Under the pieces are notes generated by a model. It was not told where the DNA came from. It saw only the letters and a program-made list of their open reading frames with translations, and did not search any database. A stretch of 64,000 bases of DNA. It comes from Serratia sp. H1w (GTDB taxonomy: Bacteria; Pseudomonadota; Gammaproteobacteria; Enterobacterales; Enterobacteriaceae). This document shows positions 9,387 to 17,735 of this stretch, piece by piece; position 1 is the first letter of the stretch; every line of letters starts with the position of its first letter. The position numbers and the translations under genes are program-made. The DNA lies in assembly GCF_000633355.1 (NCBI RefSeq), contig NZ_AYMQ01000054.1, forward strand, positions 124,001 to 188,000. The letters are read 5' to 3'.

Positions 9387-10646
9387 ATGGCAATAAAAAC
9401 ACGATTGAAGGTGATGGTTTTTCTCCAGTTCTTTATCTGGGGCGCCTGGCTGGTGACGTTAGGCTCCTACATGATCAATACCCTGCACTTCAGCGGAGCG
9501 CAGGTTGGCATGGTGTACAGTTCGAAGGGGATCGCCGCACTGATCATGCCAAGCCTGGCCGGGATCATTGCCGATCGCTGGATCAAGGCCAACCACCTGT
9601 ATGGCCTGTGTCATCTGCTGGGGGCCGTGGCGTTGTACTACGCCGCGCAGGTCGATCAGCCGATGGTGATGTTCTGGGTGATGTTGTTCAACGCGATGGT
9701 CTATATGCCCACTATGGCACTTTCCAACGCCATCTCTTACTTCTGCCTGGAAAAACACGGCTTTGATACGGTCAAGGATTTCCCGCCGGTGCGGGTTTAT
9801 GGCACCGTGGGCTTTATTCTGGCGATGTGGTTGATCAGCTTTAGCCGTATTGAACTGAGCAATATGCAGTTGTATCTGGCTTCGACGGTATCGCTGCTAT
9901 TGGCTGTTTACTCCTTGACGTTGCCAAACTGCCCGACCAACAAGGTGAAACGTTCGCAAAGCTGGGTCAGTATGTTGGGGCTGGATGCGTTTGTGCTGTT
10001 CAAGCAAAAGCGGATGGCGGTGTTCTTCCTGTTCGCCATGCTGCTGGGCGCGGCGCTGCAAATCACCAACACCTTCGGCAACCCGTTCCTGCACGATTTC
10101 TCGCTCAACCCGCTGTATCAGGACAGCCTGAGCGTGCGCTATCCTTCGGTGCTGCTCTCTCTGTCGCAAATCTCTGAGGTGTTTTTCATCCTCACCATCC
10201 CGTTCTTCCTGCGTAGATACGGTATTAAGCAGGTGATGCTGATCAGCATGGCGGCCTGGACGCTGCGTTTCCTGTTCCTGGCCTACGGCACGCCTGCCGG
10301 GTTCGGCTTCCTCCTGTTACTGCTGTCGATGATCGTGTATGGCTGCGCGTTTGATTTCTTCAATATTTCCGGCGCCATCTTTGTGGAAAAGGAAACTGAC
10401 CACCGCATCCGCGCCAGTGCCCAGGGGCTGTTTATGACCATGGTCAACGGTATTGGGGCTTACGTCGGAGCCATCGCCAGCGGCAAGGTTGTGGACTTCT
10501 TCACCGATAATGGCGTGAAGGATTGGCAGAGTATCTGGCTGGTGTTTGCCGCCTATACGCTGGTGCTGGGGGTGATTTTTGCCCTGTCGTTCAACTATCA
10601 GCATCGCCCGGAAGAGATGAACGGCGATCTACAGAAGGCGCACTAG
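9387..10646 (+). CDS. xapB: Xanthosine/nucleoside permease of the NHS family
   Basis: Inner-membrane nucleoside:proton symporter (nucleoside:H+ symporter family, 12 hydrophobic segments), imports xanthosine in E. coli. The sequence VMVFLQFFIWGAWLVTLGSYM, YSSKGIAALIMPSLAGIIADRW and SMIVYGCAFDFFNISGAIFVE matches XapB better than NupG. Three start codons lie close together (GTG 9378, ATG 9381, ATG 9387); I chose 9387 because AGGTGA then sits six bases ahead of it. Supplies substrate to XapA. Confidence 0.92.
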   Translation: MAIKTRLKVMVFLQFFIWGAWLVTLGSYMINTLHFSGAQVGMVYSSKGIAALIMPSLAGIIADRWIKANHLYGLCHLLGAVALYYAAQVDQPMVMFWVMLFNAMVYMPTMALSNAISYFCLEKHGFDTVKDFPPVRVYGTVGFILAMWLISFSRIELSNMQLYLASTVSLLLAVYSLTLPNCPTNKVKRSQSWVSMLGLDAFVLFKQKRMAVFFLFAMLLGAALQITNTFGNPFLHDFSLNPLYQDSLSVRYPSVLLSLSQISEVFFILTIPFFLRRYGIKQVMLISMAAWTLRFLFLAYGTPAGFGFLLLLLSMIVYGCAFDFFNISGAIFVEKETDHRIRASAQGLFMTMVNGIGAYVGAIASGKVVDFFTDNGVKDWQSIWLVFAAYTLVLGVIFALSFNYQHRPEEMNGDLQKAH

Positions 10647-10655
10647 GGGAAGGTT

Positions 10656-10677
10656 CAGGGGCTGAGTTCAGCCCCTG
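10656..10677. terminator. Bidirectional hairpin between xapB and yegV
   Basis: The stem caggggct / agcccctg with a six-base loop lies between the converging stop codons at 10646 and 10683, with only short T runs on either side. A shared terminator is the simplest reading. Confidence 0.6.
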
Positions 10678-10682
10678 TGTTA

Positions 10683-11612
10683 TCAGGCAGGAAAACGCTG
10701 TTGCAACTGTTGCCAGTCTGGCGCCCCGGCGGCACCACGGCTAGCTACCACGTAGGCGGCGACTCGGTTGGCAAGATCGACGGCCTGCACCAGCGGCAGA
10801 CCCGCGGAAATCCCGGCTAACAAACCCGCGCAGTGGGCATCGCCCGCGCCGATGGTATCAACGACTTCCACCGGGTAAACGGGCACATGCTGCGGTGCAT
10901 TACGGCCATCACAAATCCAGGCACCGTCTCGATCCAGTCGACAAATCAACGTAATATTATGCGCAGTGGCATAACGTTGCGCGGCGCTGACTGCGTCGCC
11001 TTCCCCACACAGGATTGTGACTTCGTCACGATTGAGGGTGAGCAAGGTGTGGCTGTCGCTCAGCATGGCAAAAAATTCTTCGCCCAATTGGCTGACGCGT
11101 GGGCCGGGATCCAGCAGCCGCCACTGATCGAACGGCAGACGGGTCAGCCAGTCGCGTAATGCTTCACCCGGTTCCCCCACCAGTTCGTAGCCGTTGGCAT
11201 ATACCACCGTTTCCGGCGTGAGCGGCAGGGTGGTCAACTGCGCTTTATTCCACTGGGCTTCACAACCGGTTACGGTAACAAACGTACGTTCACCGTTGGG
11301 TTCCACCAACGCCAGACACCAACCGTTGTCCATCTGACCATGGCGGAGCAGCACCGGTAAATCCAACTCCTGCATGGCGGTTTCGATGGCTGCTCCCCAG
11401 TCTCCGTTGCCAACCGGCATACCGTTGATCACCGGAACATCCAGGCGGCGTAGCGCCCGTGCTACGTTGAAGGCACAGCCGCCAATCTGCCGCTCTTGCG
11501 GCTGCGCTTCGATATCTTCACCGCTGGTGGGGAGTTTTGGCAGCGTGAGAACGACGTCCCCCACGGCACCGCCTATCACCAGGATCGGTTTTACTGCGAC
11601 AAGTTCACTCAT
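10683..11612 (-). CDS. yegV: PfkB-family sugar/nucleoside kinase YegV
   Basis: Ribokinase-like kinase of 309 residues; in this family ATP phosphorylates a sugar or nucleoside hydroxyl. Visible features are the GGCAFNVARALRRL substrate motif near residue 46 and the DTIGAGDAHCAG anion-hole/catalytic-Asp motif near residue 250. The stretches NGWCLALVEPNGERTF and VVDTIGAGD match E. coli YegV, whose substrate is unknown. Its start overlaps the stop of the upstream permease gene by four bases (ATGA), so translation is probably coupled. With the permease and the ADP-ribosylglycohydrolase it likely forms one nucleoside-processing operon. Confidence 0.87.
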   Translation of the reverse strand: MSELVAVKPILVIGGAVGDVVLTLPKLPTSGEDIEAQPQERQIGGCAFNVARALRRLDVPVINGMPVGNGDWGAAIETAMQELDLPVLLRHGQMDNGWCLALVEPNGERTFVTVTGCEAQWNKAQLTTLPLTPETVVYANGYELVGEPGEALRDWLTRLPFDQWRLLDPGPRVSQLGEEFFAMLSDSHTLLTLNRDEVTILCGEGDAVSAAQRYATAHNITLICRLDRDGAWICDGRNAPQHVPVYPVEVVDTIGAGDAHCAGLLAGISAGLPLVQAVDLANRVAAYVVASRGAAGAPDWQQLQQRFPA

Positions 11613-13006
11613 TGACGTCCTTTTTGACTCGCCAGGTACAGGCCATAGGCAATCAGGCTGACCAGGAAGGAAACGAACAGCCCCAGGCTGGAATCAGCGA
11701 ACAGGCCTTTGGCTAATGGGCCATCGATAAAGCCGGTTTTGGTCACTAGCAGCCCGCAGAACGCGCCGAGGAACCAGCAGAACAAGGGTACCTTACGCAC
11801 GCCGCGGTTCTGGCCGTTCAGCCCGTACAGGGCATTACCGTCGTAACCATGATGACGGCGCACTTTAGCATAATCGAGAATGAAAATGGCCTCCCAGGCG
11901 GCAAGGAAGACCCCGCAGAACACCAGGAAGGAGATAAATGGTCCCATAAAGTCGCCGGAGATAAACAGCACATAGATGGCGATAGCCAGGATCACCACGG
12001 CGTCGATAGAAACGGCCAGTGACTGCTTCACCTTCACCCCTAGCGTTAGCAGGTTAAGGCTGGCGGAGTAGAGGCTGAGCACGGCAATGGTGACGATACC
12101 GGCGGTTGCGGCCAACAGATAAGGGATGGCCATCCACTTTGGCAGCACCGAGCCGATTAATGCAATCGGGTTGGCGGCGCTGGCCAGATCCGGCAGTTGT
12201 ACCGACAGCAGAATACCAGTGAACATCAGCAGGATCAGTGGCAGGCAGGCACCGCCCACCACGGCGGCGAAGATACTTTTATCTGAAGATTTCGAGCTTT
12301 GATAGCGGCTGTAATCGGCCCCGGCAATGGCCCAACTGATCCCGGTACCGGCGGCAATCACCGAAACCGCAGGCAGGAAGCCGGTCAGCCAACTGCCGGA
12401 AGGCAGTGACAGCACTTTGCTCCATTCGGTGGTGAAGACGATATACAGCACCACAATCAGCGTCATGGTACCGAAGATCCGGCTGAACCAGCTCTGCATC
12501 CAGACGACCGTGTTCTGGCCCAGCAGACTGACCACGATGGTCAAGCCGCCAAACAGTAACAGGCTGAGAGCGGTAAGGGAGTGGCTTTCACCCAGGCCTA
12601 CCGCCTGGAACAGCGCCGCCAGGGTGAGCGTGCCGGTAATGACGTTGACCGCTTCCCAACCCATCAGGTTGATCCAACTGAAGGTGGTGGGGGCGATGTT
12701 GCCTTTCAGGCCAAAAATCACCCGCGATAAGGTGAGAGTGGAAGTACGGCCGCGTTTTCCGGCGAAGCTGGTGTAACCCACCAAGGCAAAGCTGGCTACG
12801 CCGACCAGCGCGGCCAGGATTGACTGGATAAAGGACAGGCCGAACGCGACAATAATTGCCCCGTAGACCACGCCGAGAATGCCGATGTTGGCGGCAGACC
12901 ATATCCAGAACAGTTCGAGCGGTTTACCGGTTTGCTCGGCGTCCGGTACGCGATCGATCCCGGTACTTTCTACTTTCCATGTCTCACTACGGTTGATTTC
13001 ACTCAT
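11609..13006 (-). CDS. NCS1-family nucleobase/nucleoside permease
   Basis: Inner-membrane permease of the NCS1 (cytosine/purine, CodB-like) family, 465 aa with about twelve hydrophobic helices. Family features are ELFWIWSAANIGILGVVYG in the first helix, the SWINLMGWEAVNVITG loop and AIAGADYSRYQ in the middle. The substrate is not readable from sequence; cytosine, purines, allantoin, hydantoins and pyridoxine are all used by relatives. In E. coli this position of the yeg cluster is held by the unrelated NHS transporter YegT, so the operon has swapped transporter type. It starts nine bases after the yegU stop and overlaps yegV. Confidence 0.88.
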   Translation of the reverse strand: MSEINRSETWKVESTGIDRVPDAEQTGKPLELFWIWSAANIGILGVVYGAIIVAFGLSFIQSILAALVGVASFALVGYTSFAGKRGRTSTLTLSRVIFGLKGNIAPTTFSWINLMGWEAVNVITGTLTLAALFQAVGLGESHSLTALSLLLFGGLTIVVSLLGQNTVVWMQSWFSRIFGTMTLIVVLYIVFTTEWSKVLSLPSGSWLTGFLPAVSVIAAGTGISWAIAGADYSRYQSSKSSDKSIFAAVVGGACLPLILLMFTGILLSVQLPDLASAANPIALIGSVLPKWMAIPYLLAATAGIVTIAVLSLYSASLNLLTLGVKVKQSLAVSIDAVVILAIAIYVLFISGDFMGPFISFLVFCGVFLAAWEAIFILDYAKVRRHHGYDGNALYGLNGQNRGVRKVPLFCWFLGAFCGLLVTKTGFIDGPLAKGLFADSSLGLFVSFLVSLIAYGLYLASQKGRQ

Positions 13007-13014
13007 GGTGCGAT

Positions 13015-14031
13015 TTATTCCAGTTGTCGCAGCCTGAGGAGAGCGGCCGCGTAGGGCTCAAAATCTATTTGATTGGCGTGGTTGATCGTGGCAATCCATT
13101 CCGGCGGGAACGCAGCCACGCCGCGTAAGGCTCCGCAAATTGCCGTTGCCATGGCGCCAATGGTATCGGTATCGCCACCCAGATTGGCTGCCAGGATCGC
13201 ACAACGTTGTGGATCGGTATCTGCCAGCTCAACCAGCGCTAACGCCATCGGGATTGACTCGATGATGTCCATCCCGGCACCGACGGTGTGGTAAAGCTCC
13301 GCCAATGCTTCACTATCCTGCCGATGGCCAAGGCTGGCAGTGAACTCCAATGCCCACACCAAGCGACGACTGAGCGAGGGGCTGAAGGTGGTGATGTGCT
13401 GCTGTTGCACCTGTTCAACCCGTGTAGGCAACTCTTGCTTGATGGTGGCCCAATCTGCGCCTTCGATAGCCCGGCTAACGGCCCAGGCGATGGCAAAAGC
13501 ACCGGCTACGGTGATATCCGACTTGTGGGTCGGGCTGCAAGACAGCCGAACTGCCTCGATAAATGCGGGCAAATCCCCGCTTGGCAGCAGGCAACCTAAC
13601 GGAGCGACACGCATGGCGGCCCCGTTGGTCACGCCGTTTGCGGCAATTTCTGCCACCGGTGTCCCGGCACGGAACGCCAACAGCGCGGCTTTGGAGCTGG
13701 GGCCGAGGATATTTTTCTCAAAGGCACCGACCCGTTCCGCCCACAGCATAATGTGGTGAGCGATACGTTCCGGCTCGACCCGGCCCTCGGCGGCCAGCAG
13801 TGCGTCCATCAAGGCGACAGCCTGCTGGGTATCATCCGTGTATTCCCCGGCGATAAAGCCGTTTGCTGCACTGTTTTCTGCCGGGCCAGGCAGGAAGTGG
13901 GTGATCCAATCAAAATAATCACTCACCTTTTGTAATGGCCACAGTTCTGACGGCATCCCCATCGCATCGCCCACGGCTTGTCCATAGAGCGCCCCGAGTA
14001 TGGCGTGGTGAGGATTTTTTATATTTTTCAT
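13015..14031 (-). CDS. yegU: ADP-ribosylglycohydrolase family protein YegU
   Basis: DraG-type hydrolase of 338 residues that removes ADP-ribose from protein or small-molecule acceptors, or acts on related N-glycosidic bonds, using a binuclear Mg/Mn centre. Metal-ligand motifs are visible in GEYTDDTQQAVAL near residue 65 and LGGDTDTIGAMATAICG near residue 285. The N-terminus ILGALYGQAVGDAMGMPSELWP is characteristic and matches E. coli YegU. First gene of the yegU-permease-yegV operon. The ribosome site is weak. The natural substrate is unknown; the kinase and permease point to a nucleoside-like compound. Confidence 0.88.
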   Translation of the reverse strand: MKNIKNPHHAILGALYGQAVGDAMGMPSELWPLQKVSDYFDWITHFLPGPAENSAANGFIAGEYTDDTQQAVALMDALLAAEGRVEPERIAHHIMLWAERVGAFEKNILGPSSKAALLAFRAGTPVAEIAANGVTNGAAMRVAPLGCLLPSGDLPAFIEAVRLSCSPTHKSDITVAGAFAIAWAVSRAIEGADWATIKQELPTRVEQVQQQHITTFSPSLSRRLVWALEFTASLGHRQDSEALAELYHTVGAGMDIIESIPMALALVELADTDPQRCAILAANLGGDTDTIGAMATAICGALRGVAAFPPEWIATINHANQIDFEPYAAALLRLRQLE

Positions 14032-14106
14032 TTATCTGGGTGTTCCCTGGTGTTGGTGCATACCGATGTAAAACATCAGTACGGCTAATGTTATCCGTGA
14101 AATGAA

Positions 14107-14156
14107 TCCAATTAAAGTCCAATAGATGAAAAATGTGACTCCAATCTAAGTCCAAT
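14107..14156. promoter_or_regulatory. Four TCCAAT hexamers on an 11-bp lattice
   Basis: TCCAAT occurs at 14107, 14118, 14140 and 14151, i.e. spacings of 11, 22 and 11 bases, all on one face of the helix. It lies between the divergent yegU and the yegW-like gene, upstream of a possible -10 (tatgat, 14195). Probably a binding array for a regulator using direct repeats. Confidence 0.5.
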
Positions 14157-14249
14157 GCAAGCGCGTATGATGTCATTATCCTGAATGTGACTAATATGAT
14201 AAAAACGAGGCCGTAGAGAAATGCGAACACATTTGAGAAGGCGGGTCCG

Positions 14250-14984
14250 ATGAATGATTTTATTGCCTGGCTGCGTCAGCAGTTCTCTCAGGCAACGGCG
14301 GCGCCACGTTACATCCAACTGGCGAACACCCTGGAAGATGCCATCAAACAGCGTGTGCTGGCCGCTGGCGATTTTTTGCCGCCGGAACGAGTGCTGGCTG
14401 AGGCATTGGATTTATCCCGCGTCACCGTCAGTAAGGCAATGAAGTTACTGGAGGAAAAATCGCTGGTCTCGCGCCAGCAGGGAATTGGTACGCGTGTGGC
14501 AATGCACATCGGTTATTCCCTCAATCAGGATAGCGGCTTTACCGCCCAGGTGTTGCGCAGTGGCAGCAGCGTCAGTAACCAATGGCTGTTGCGTACCTCT
14601 GTGACGGCGTCCAAAGAAGTGGCTGAAGCACTTGAACTGACAAGCGGCATTATCGTCGTCAAGCTACGTCGCTTGCGCTTGATGGATGGCAACCCGGTTT
14701 CGCTGGAAACCACCTATATCCCGACCCGTTTCCTGCCCGATCCTGAAGAGCTGGAACATTCTTTGTACGCCCTGTGGCAGTCGCGAGGTATTGTGCCGGA
14801 GGGCAGGCATTTTCTGTTGAAGGCGGTTGCCTGTAGTGACGAAAACGCCAGTTTGCTCAATGTGCAAACGGGTTCGCCGCTGTTACGCATCGTCCAAACC
14901 ACCCGCAACGCTCAGGGAGACGTGCTGGAGTTCAGTGAGACGCTGTGCCGCAGCGATGTGTACGAGTTTGAGGTCCATAGCTAA
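14250..14984 (+). CDS. GntR/HutC-family transcriptional regulator (YegW-like)
   Basis: 244-residue GntR-family regulator. The winged helix occupies about residues 20-85 (PRYIQLANTLEDAIKQRVLAAGDFLPPERVLAEALDLSRVTVSKAMKLLEE). A UTRA ligand-binding domain follows (about 95-240), ending RNAQGDVLEFSETLCRSDVYEFEV, typical of the HutC subfamily. It is divergent from yegU, as yegW is beside yegUV in E. coli, and most likely controls the yegU-permease-yegV operon and itself. An ATG at 14250 follows GAGAAGGCGGG. Sequence similarity to E. coli YegW is only moderate, so no symbol is given. Confidence 0.85.
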   Translation: MNDFIAWLRQQFSQATAAPRYIQLANTLEDAIKQRVLAAGDFLPPERVLAEALDLSRVTVSKAMKLLEEKSLVSRQQGIGTRVAMHIGYSLNQDSGFTAQVLRSGSSVSNQWLLRTSVTASKEVAEALELTSGIIVVKLRRLRLMDGNPVSLETTYIPTRFLPDPEELEHSLYALWQSRGIVPEGRHFLLKAVACSDENASLLNVQTGSPLLRIVQTTRNAQGDVLEFSETLCRSDVYEFEVHS

Positions 14985-15071
14985 GGGATCCGAGAAATAA
15001 CCATGCTCTTTTGGTTGAGAGTGCGTATAATCGCCGCCCGGCGATAAATTAACCTGCACAAGAGCACCCGA

Positions 15072-17237
15072 ATGAGCACTACCAGCCTGATCCAACCCGA
15101 ACGTGAACTGTTCTCCTACGAGCCTTATTGGGCCGAATGTTTTGGCCCCGCGCCGTTTCTACCGATGTCGCGTGCGGAGATGGACCAATTAGGCTGGGAT
15201 AGCTGCGACGTGATTGTGATCAGCGGCGATGCTTATGTCGACCACCCAAGCTTTGGTATGGCGATCGTTGGCCGCATGTTGGAGGCTCAGGGCTTCCGCG
15301 TGGGGATCATTGCCCAGCCGGACTGGAGCAACAAAGAAGACTTCATGCGTTTGGGTAAACCGAACCTGTTCTTCGGCGTGACCGCGGGCAATATGGATTC
15401 GATGATCAACCGCTATACCGCCGACCGTAAGCTACGTCATGACGATGCCTACACCGCCGGTAACCTGGGCGGTAAACGTCCGGATCGCGCCACCTTGGTC
15501 TATAGCCAGCGCTGTAGAGAAGCCTATAAGGATGTGCCGGTTATCCTGGGCGGTATCGAAGCCAGCCTGCGCCGTATTGCGCATTATGATTATTGGTCGG
15601 ATACCGTGCGCCGTTCGGTGCTGGTGGATTCCAAAGCCGATATGCTGATCTACGGTAACGGCGAACGCCCGTTGGTAGAGTTGGCGCATCGCCTCGCTGC
15701 GGGTGAAAAAATTCAGGATATCCACGATATCCGCAACACCGCCGTGATGCGTAAAGGGGCCATGCCGGGCTGGAGTGGGGTGGACTCTACTCGCCTGGAC
15801 AAGCCGGGCCGCATTGAGCCGATCCCTAACCCTTACGGTGAAGACTTGCCCTGTGCCGATGGCAGCACGCCAGAGCCAGAGGCCAAACCTGTCACCGTGC
15901 GTGCCGCCAAGCCCAAGCCGTGGGAGAAAACCTACGTGCTGCTGCCTTCCTTCGAGAAAGTGAAGGCGGATAAAGTGCTGTACGCCCATACCTCGCGTAT
16001 CCTGCACCACGAAACCAACCCTGGCTGCGCCCGTGCGTTGATGCAAAAACACGGCGACCGCTATGTGTGGATCAACCCACCGGCGATCCCGCTCAGCACG
16101 CCGGAAATGGACAGCGTATTTGCCCTGCCCTATCAGCGTGTGCCGCACCCTTCCTATGGTGAAGAACGTATCCCGGCCTATGACATGATCCGCTTCTCGG
16201 TGAACATTATGCGCGGCTGCTACGGCGGCTGTTCGTTCTGTTCGATCACCGAGCATGAAGGGCGCATCATCCAAAGCCGTTCAGAAGACTCGATCGTGCG
16301 GGAAATCGAAGAGATCCGCGACAAGGTGCCGGGCTTTACCGGGGTGATCTCCGACCTGGGTGGCCCTACGGCCAACATGTATATGTTGCGCTGTACCAAT
16401 CCGCGTGCGGAGCAAACCTGCCGCCGTGCCTCCTGTGTGTATCCGGAAATCTGTACCTACATGGATACCAACCATGAGCCGACCATCAAGCTGTACCGCC
16501 GCGCTCGTGAGCTGGAAGGGGTCAAGAAGATCCTTATCGCTTCCGGGGTGCGTTACGATCTGGCGGTTGAAGACCCGCGCTATATCAAGGAACTGGCGAC
16601 CCACCACGTGGGCGGCTATCTGAAGATCGCGCCGGAGCATACCGAAACAGGACCATTGTCGAAGATGATGAAGCCGGGGATGGGCAGCTACGATCGCTTC
16701 AAACAGTTGTTCGATCAGTATTCCAAGCAGGCGGGTAAAGAGCAGTACCTGATCCCTTATTTCATCTCCTCGCATCCGGGCACCCGCGATGAGGACATGG
16801 TGAATCTGGCGCTGTGGCTGAAGAAAAACCGTTTCCGTCTCGATCAGGTACAGAACTTCTATCCGTCGCCGATGGCGAACTCAACCACCATGTATTACAG
16901 CGGCAAGAACCCGTTGGGCAAGGTGGGTTACAAGAGCGAAGACGTATTTATTCCGAAGGGCGATCGTCAACGCCGCCTGCATAAGGCATTGCTGCGCTAT
17001 CACGATCCGCTCAACTGGCCGCTGATCCGTACTGCGCTGGAAGAGATGGGGATGAAGCACCTGATTGGTGGTCGTCGTGAATGCTTGGTGCCAGCACCGA
17101 GCATTGATGAGCAGCGCGAGGCCAAGCGCCTACAGCGGCATACCCGCCCAGCGTTGACCAAGCACACGGATATCACCCGCCAGCGCACGCCGTCCAACAA
17201 GCCACCGCGCAAGCCTATCCGCAACGGTAAGGCCTGA
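15072..17237 (+). CDS. ygiQ: Radical SAM protein YgiQ
   Basis: Large (721 aa) radical S-adenosylmethionine enzyme of the UPF0313 family. An N-terminal B12-binding-like region (about 30-330) precedes the radical SAM core with the cluster motif CYGGCSFC near residue 383. A positively charged tail ([19 protein letters not shown]) closes it. The stretch from FLPMSR to [20 protein letters not shown] is nearly identical to E. coli YgiQ, where the biochemical role is not established. The start ATG at 15072 is the family start. It has its own promoter region and terminator. Confidence 0.95.
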   Translation: MSTTSLIQPERELFSYEPYWAECFGPAPFLPMSRAEMDQLGWDSCDVIVISGDAYVDHPSFGMAIVGRMLEAQGFRVGIIAQPDWSNKEDFMRLGKPNLFFGVTAGNMDSMINRYTADRKLRHDDAYTAGNLGGKRPDRATLVYSQRCREAYKDVPVILGGIEASLRRIAHYDYWSDTVRRSVLVDSKADMLIYGNGERPLVELAHRLAAGEKIQDIHDIRNTAVMRKGAMPGWSGVDSTRLDKPGRIEPIPNPYGEDLPCADGSTPEPEAKPVTVRAAKPKPWEKTYVLLPSFEKVKADKVLYAHTSRILHHETNPGCARALMQKHGDRYVWINPPAIPLSTPEMDSVFALPYQRVPHPSYGEERIPAYDMIRFSVNIMRGCYGGCSFCSITEHEGRIIQSRSEDSIVREIEEIRDKVPGFTGVISDLGGPTANMYMLRCTNPRAEQTCRRASCVYPEICTYMDTNHEPTIKLYRRARELEGVKKILIASGVRYDLAVEDPRYIKELATHHVGGYLKIAPEHTETGPLSKMMKPGMGSYDRFKQLFDQYSKQAGKEQYLIPYFISSHPGTRDEDMVNLALWLKKNRFRLDQVQNFYPSPMANSTTMYYSGKNPLGKVGYKSEDVFIPKGDRQRRLHKALLRYHDPLNWPLIRTALEEMGMKHLIGGRRECLVPAPSIDEQREAKRLQRHTRPALTKHTDITRQRTPSNKPPRKPIRNGKA

Positions 17238-17242
17238 TTGAT

Positions 17243-17270
17243 AAGGGAGCCCAATTGGCTCCCTTTCTTT
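17243..17270 (+). terminator. Intrinsic terminator of ygiQ
   Basis: The stem aagggagcc / ggctccctt with a short loop is followed by tctttt, just after the ygiQ stop. Confidence 0.82.
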
Positions 17271-17346
17271 TACCCGATCCTTGGGGTATAGCTACCTGCA
17301 CATCGCTGAAAACGTTATCAAAACTGTTGGAGTAGAACTCATTATT

Positions 17347-17448
17347 TATCCCTTTCAGGGGATATCTACGTGATTATCCCTTGGTGAGGATAGCTATCTC
17401 TTTATCCCCATAAGAGGATATACTGGTGATTATCCTTTAGTGCGGATA
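17347..17448 (+). promoter_or_regulatory. HipB operator array: four TATCC-N8-GGATA sites
   Basis: Perfect TATCC-N8-GGATA palindromes lie at 17347-17364, 17375-17392, 17403-17420 and 17431-17448. Successive sites start exactly 28 bases apart. TATCCN8GGATA is the known HipB operator of E. coli, and the last site ends 17 bases before the hipB start codon, so HipB/HipBA autorepression is well supported. Confidence 0.93.
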
Positions 17449-17465
17449 CTCAGAAGGTAACTGTG

Positions 17466-17735
17466 ATGAATCCACCCAAGATTTATAGCCCAGTCCAACT
17501 GGCAAACTACCTAAAATTGGTGCGACAGAGAAATCTGTGGACGCAAAGTGACCTTGCCAGTCGGATTGGTATTAAGCAGGCAACCATTTCCAACTTCGAA
17601 AACAATCCCGAAAAGACAACGCTGACTACGTTGTTTAAAATATTGCAATCACTTGAAATGTCGATGGCTGTATTCGAAAAAAATGATATGACAACCGACT
17701 GCGAAAAGGATGGCCAACAGGAGCTTGACTGGTAA
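17466..17735 (+). CDS. hipB: HipB antitoxin, Xre-type repressor
   Basis: Antitoxin of the hipBA type II toxin-antitoxin system. HipB neutralises the HipA kinase and represses its own operon. The 89-residue protein has an Xre helix-turn-helix (LVRQRNLWTQSDLASRIGIKQATISNFENNPEKTTL compares with E. coli HipB). It keeps a flexible C-terminus ending in tryptophan (ELDW), the tail that in E. coli touches HipA and is the Lon degradation signal. A GTG three bases earlier (17463) is an alternative start. The stop codon shares one base with the hipA ATG. Confidence 0.94.
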   Translation: MNPPKIYSPVQLANYLKLVRQRNLWTQSDLASRIGIKQATISNFENNPEKTTLTTLFKILQSLEMSMAVFEKNDMTTDCEKDGQQELDW

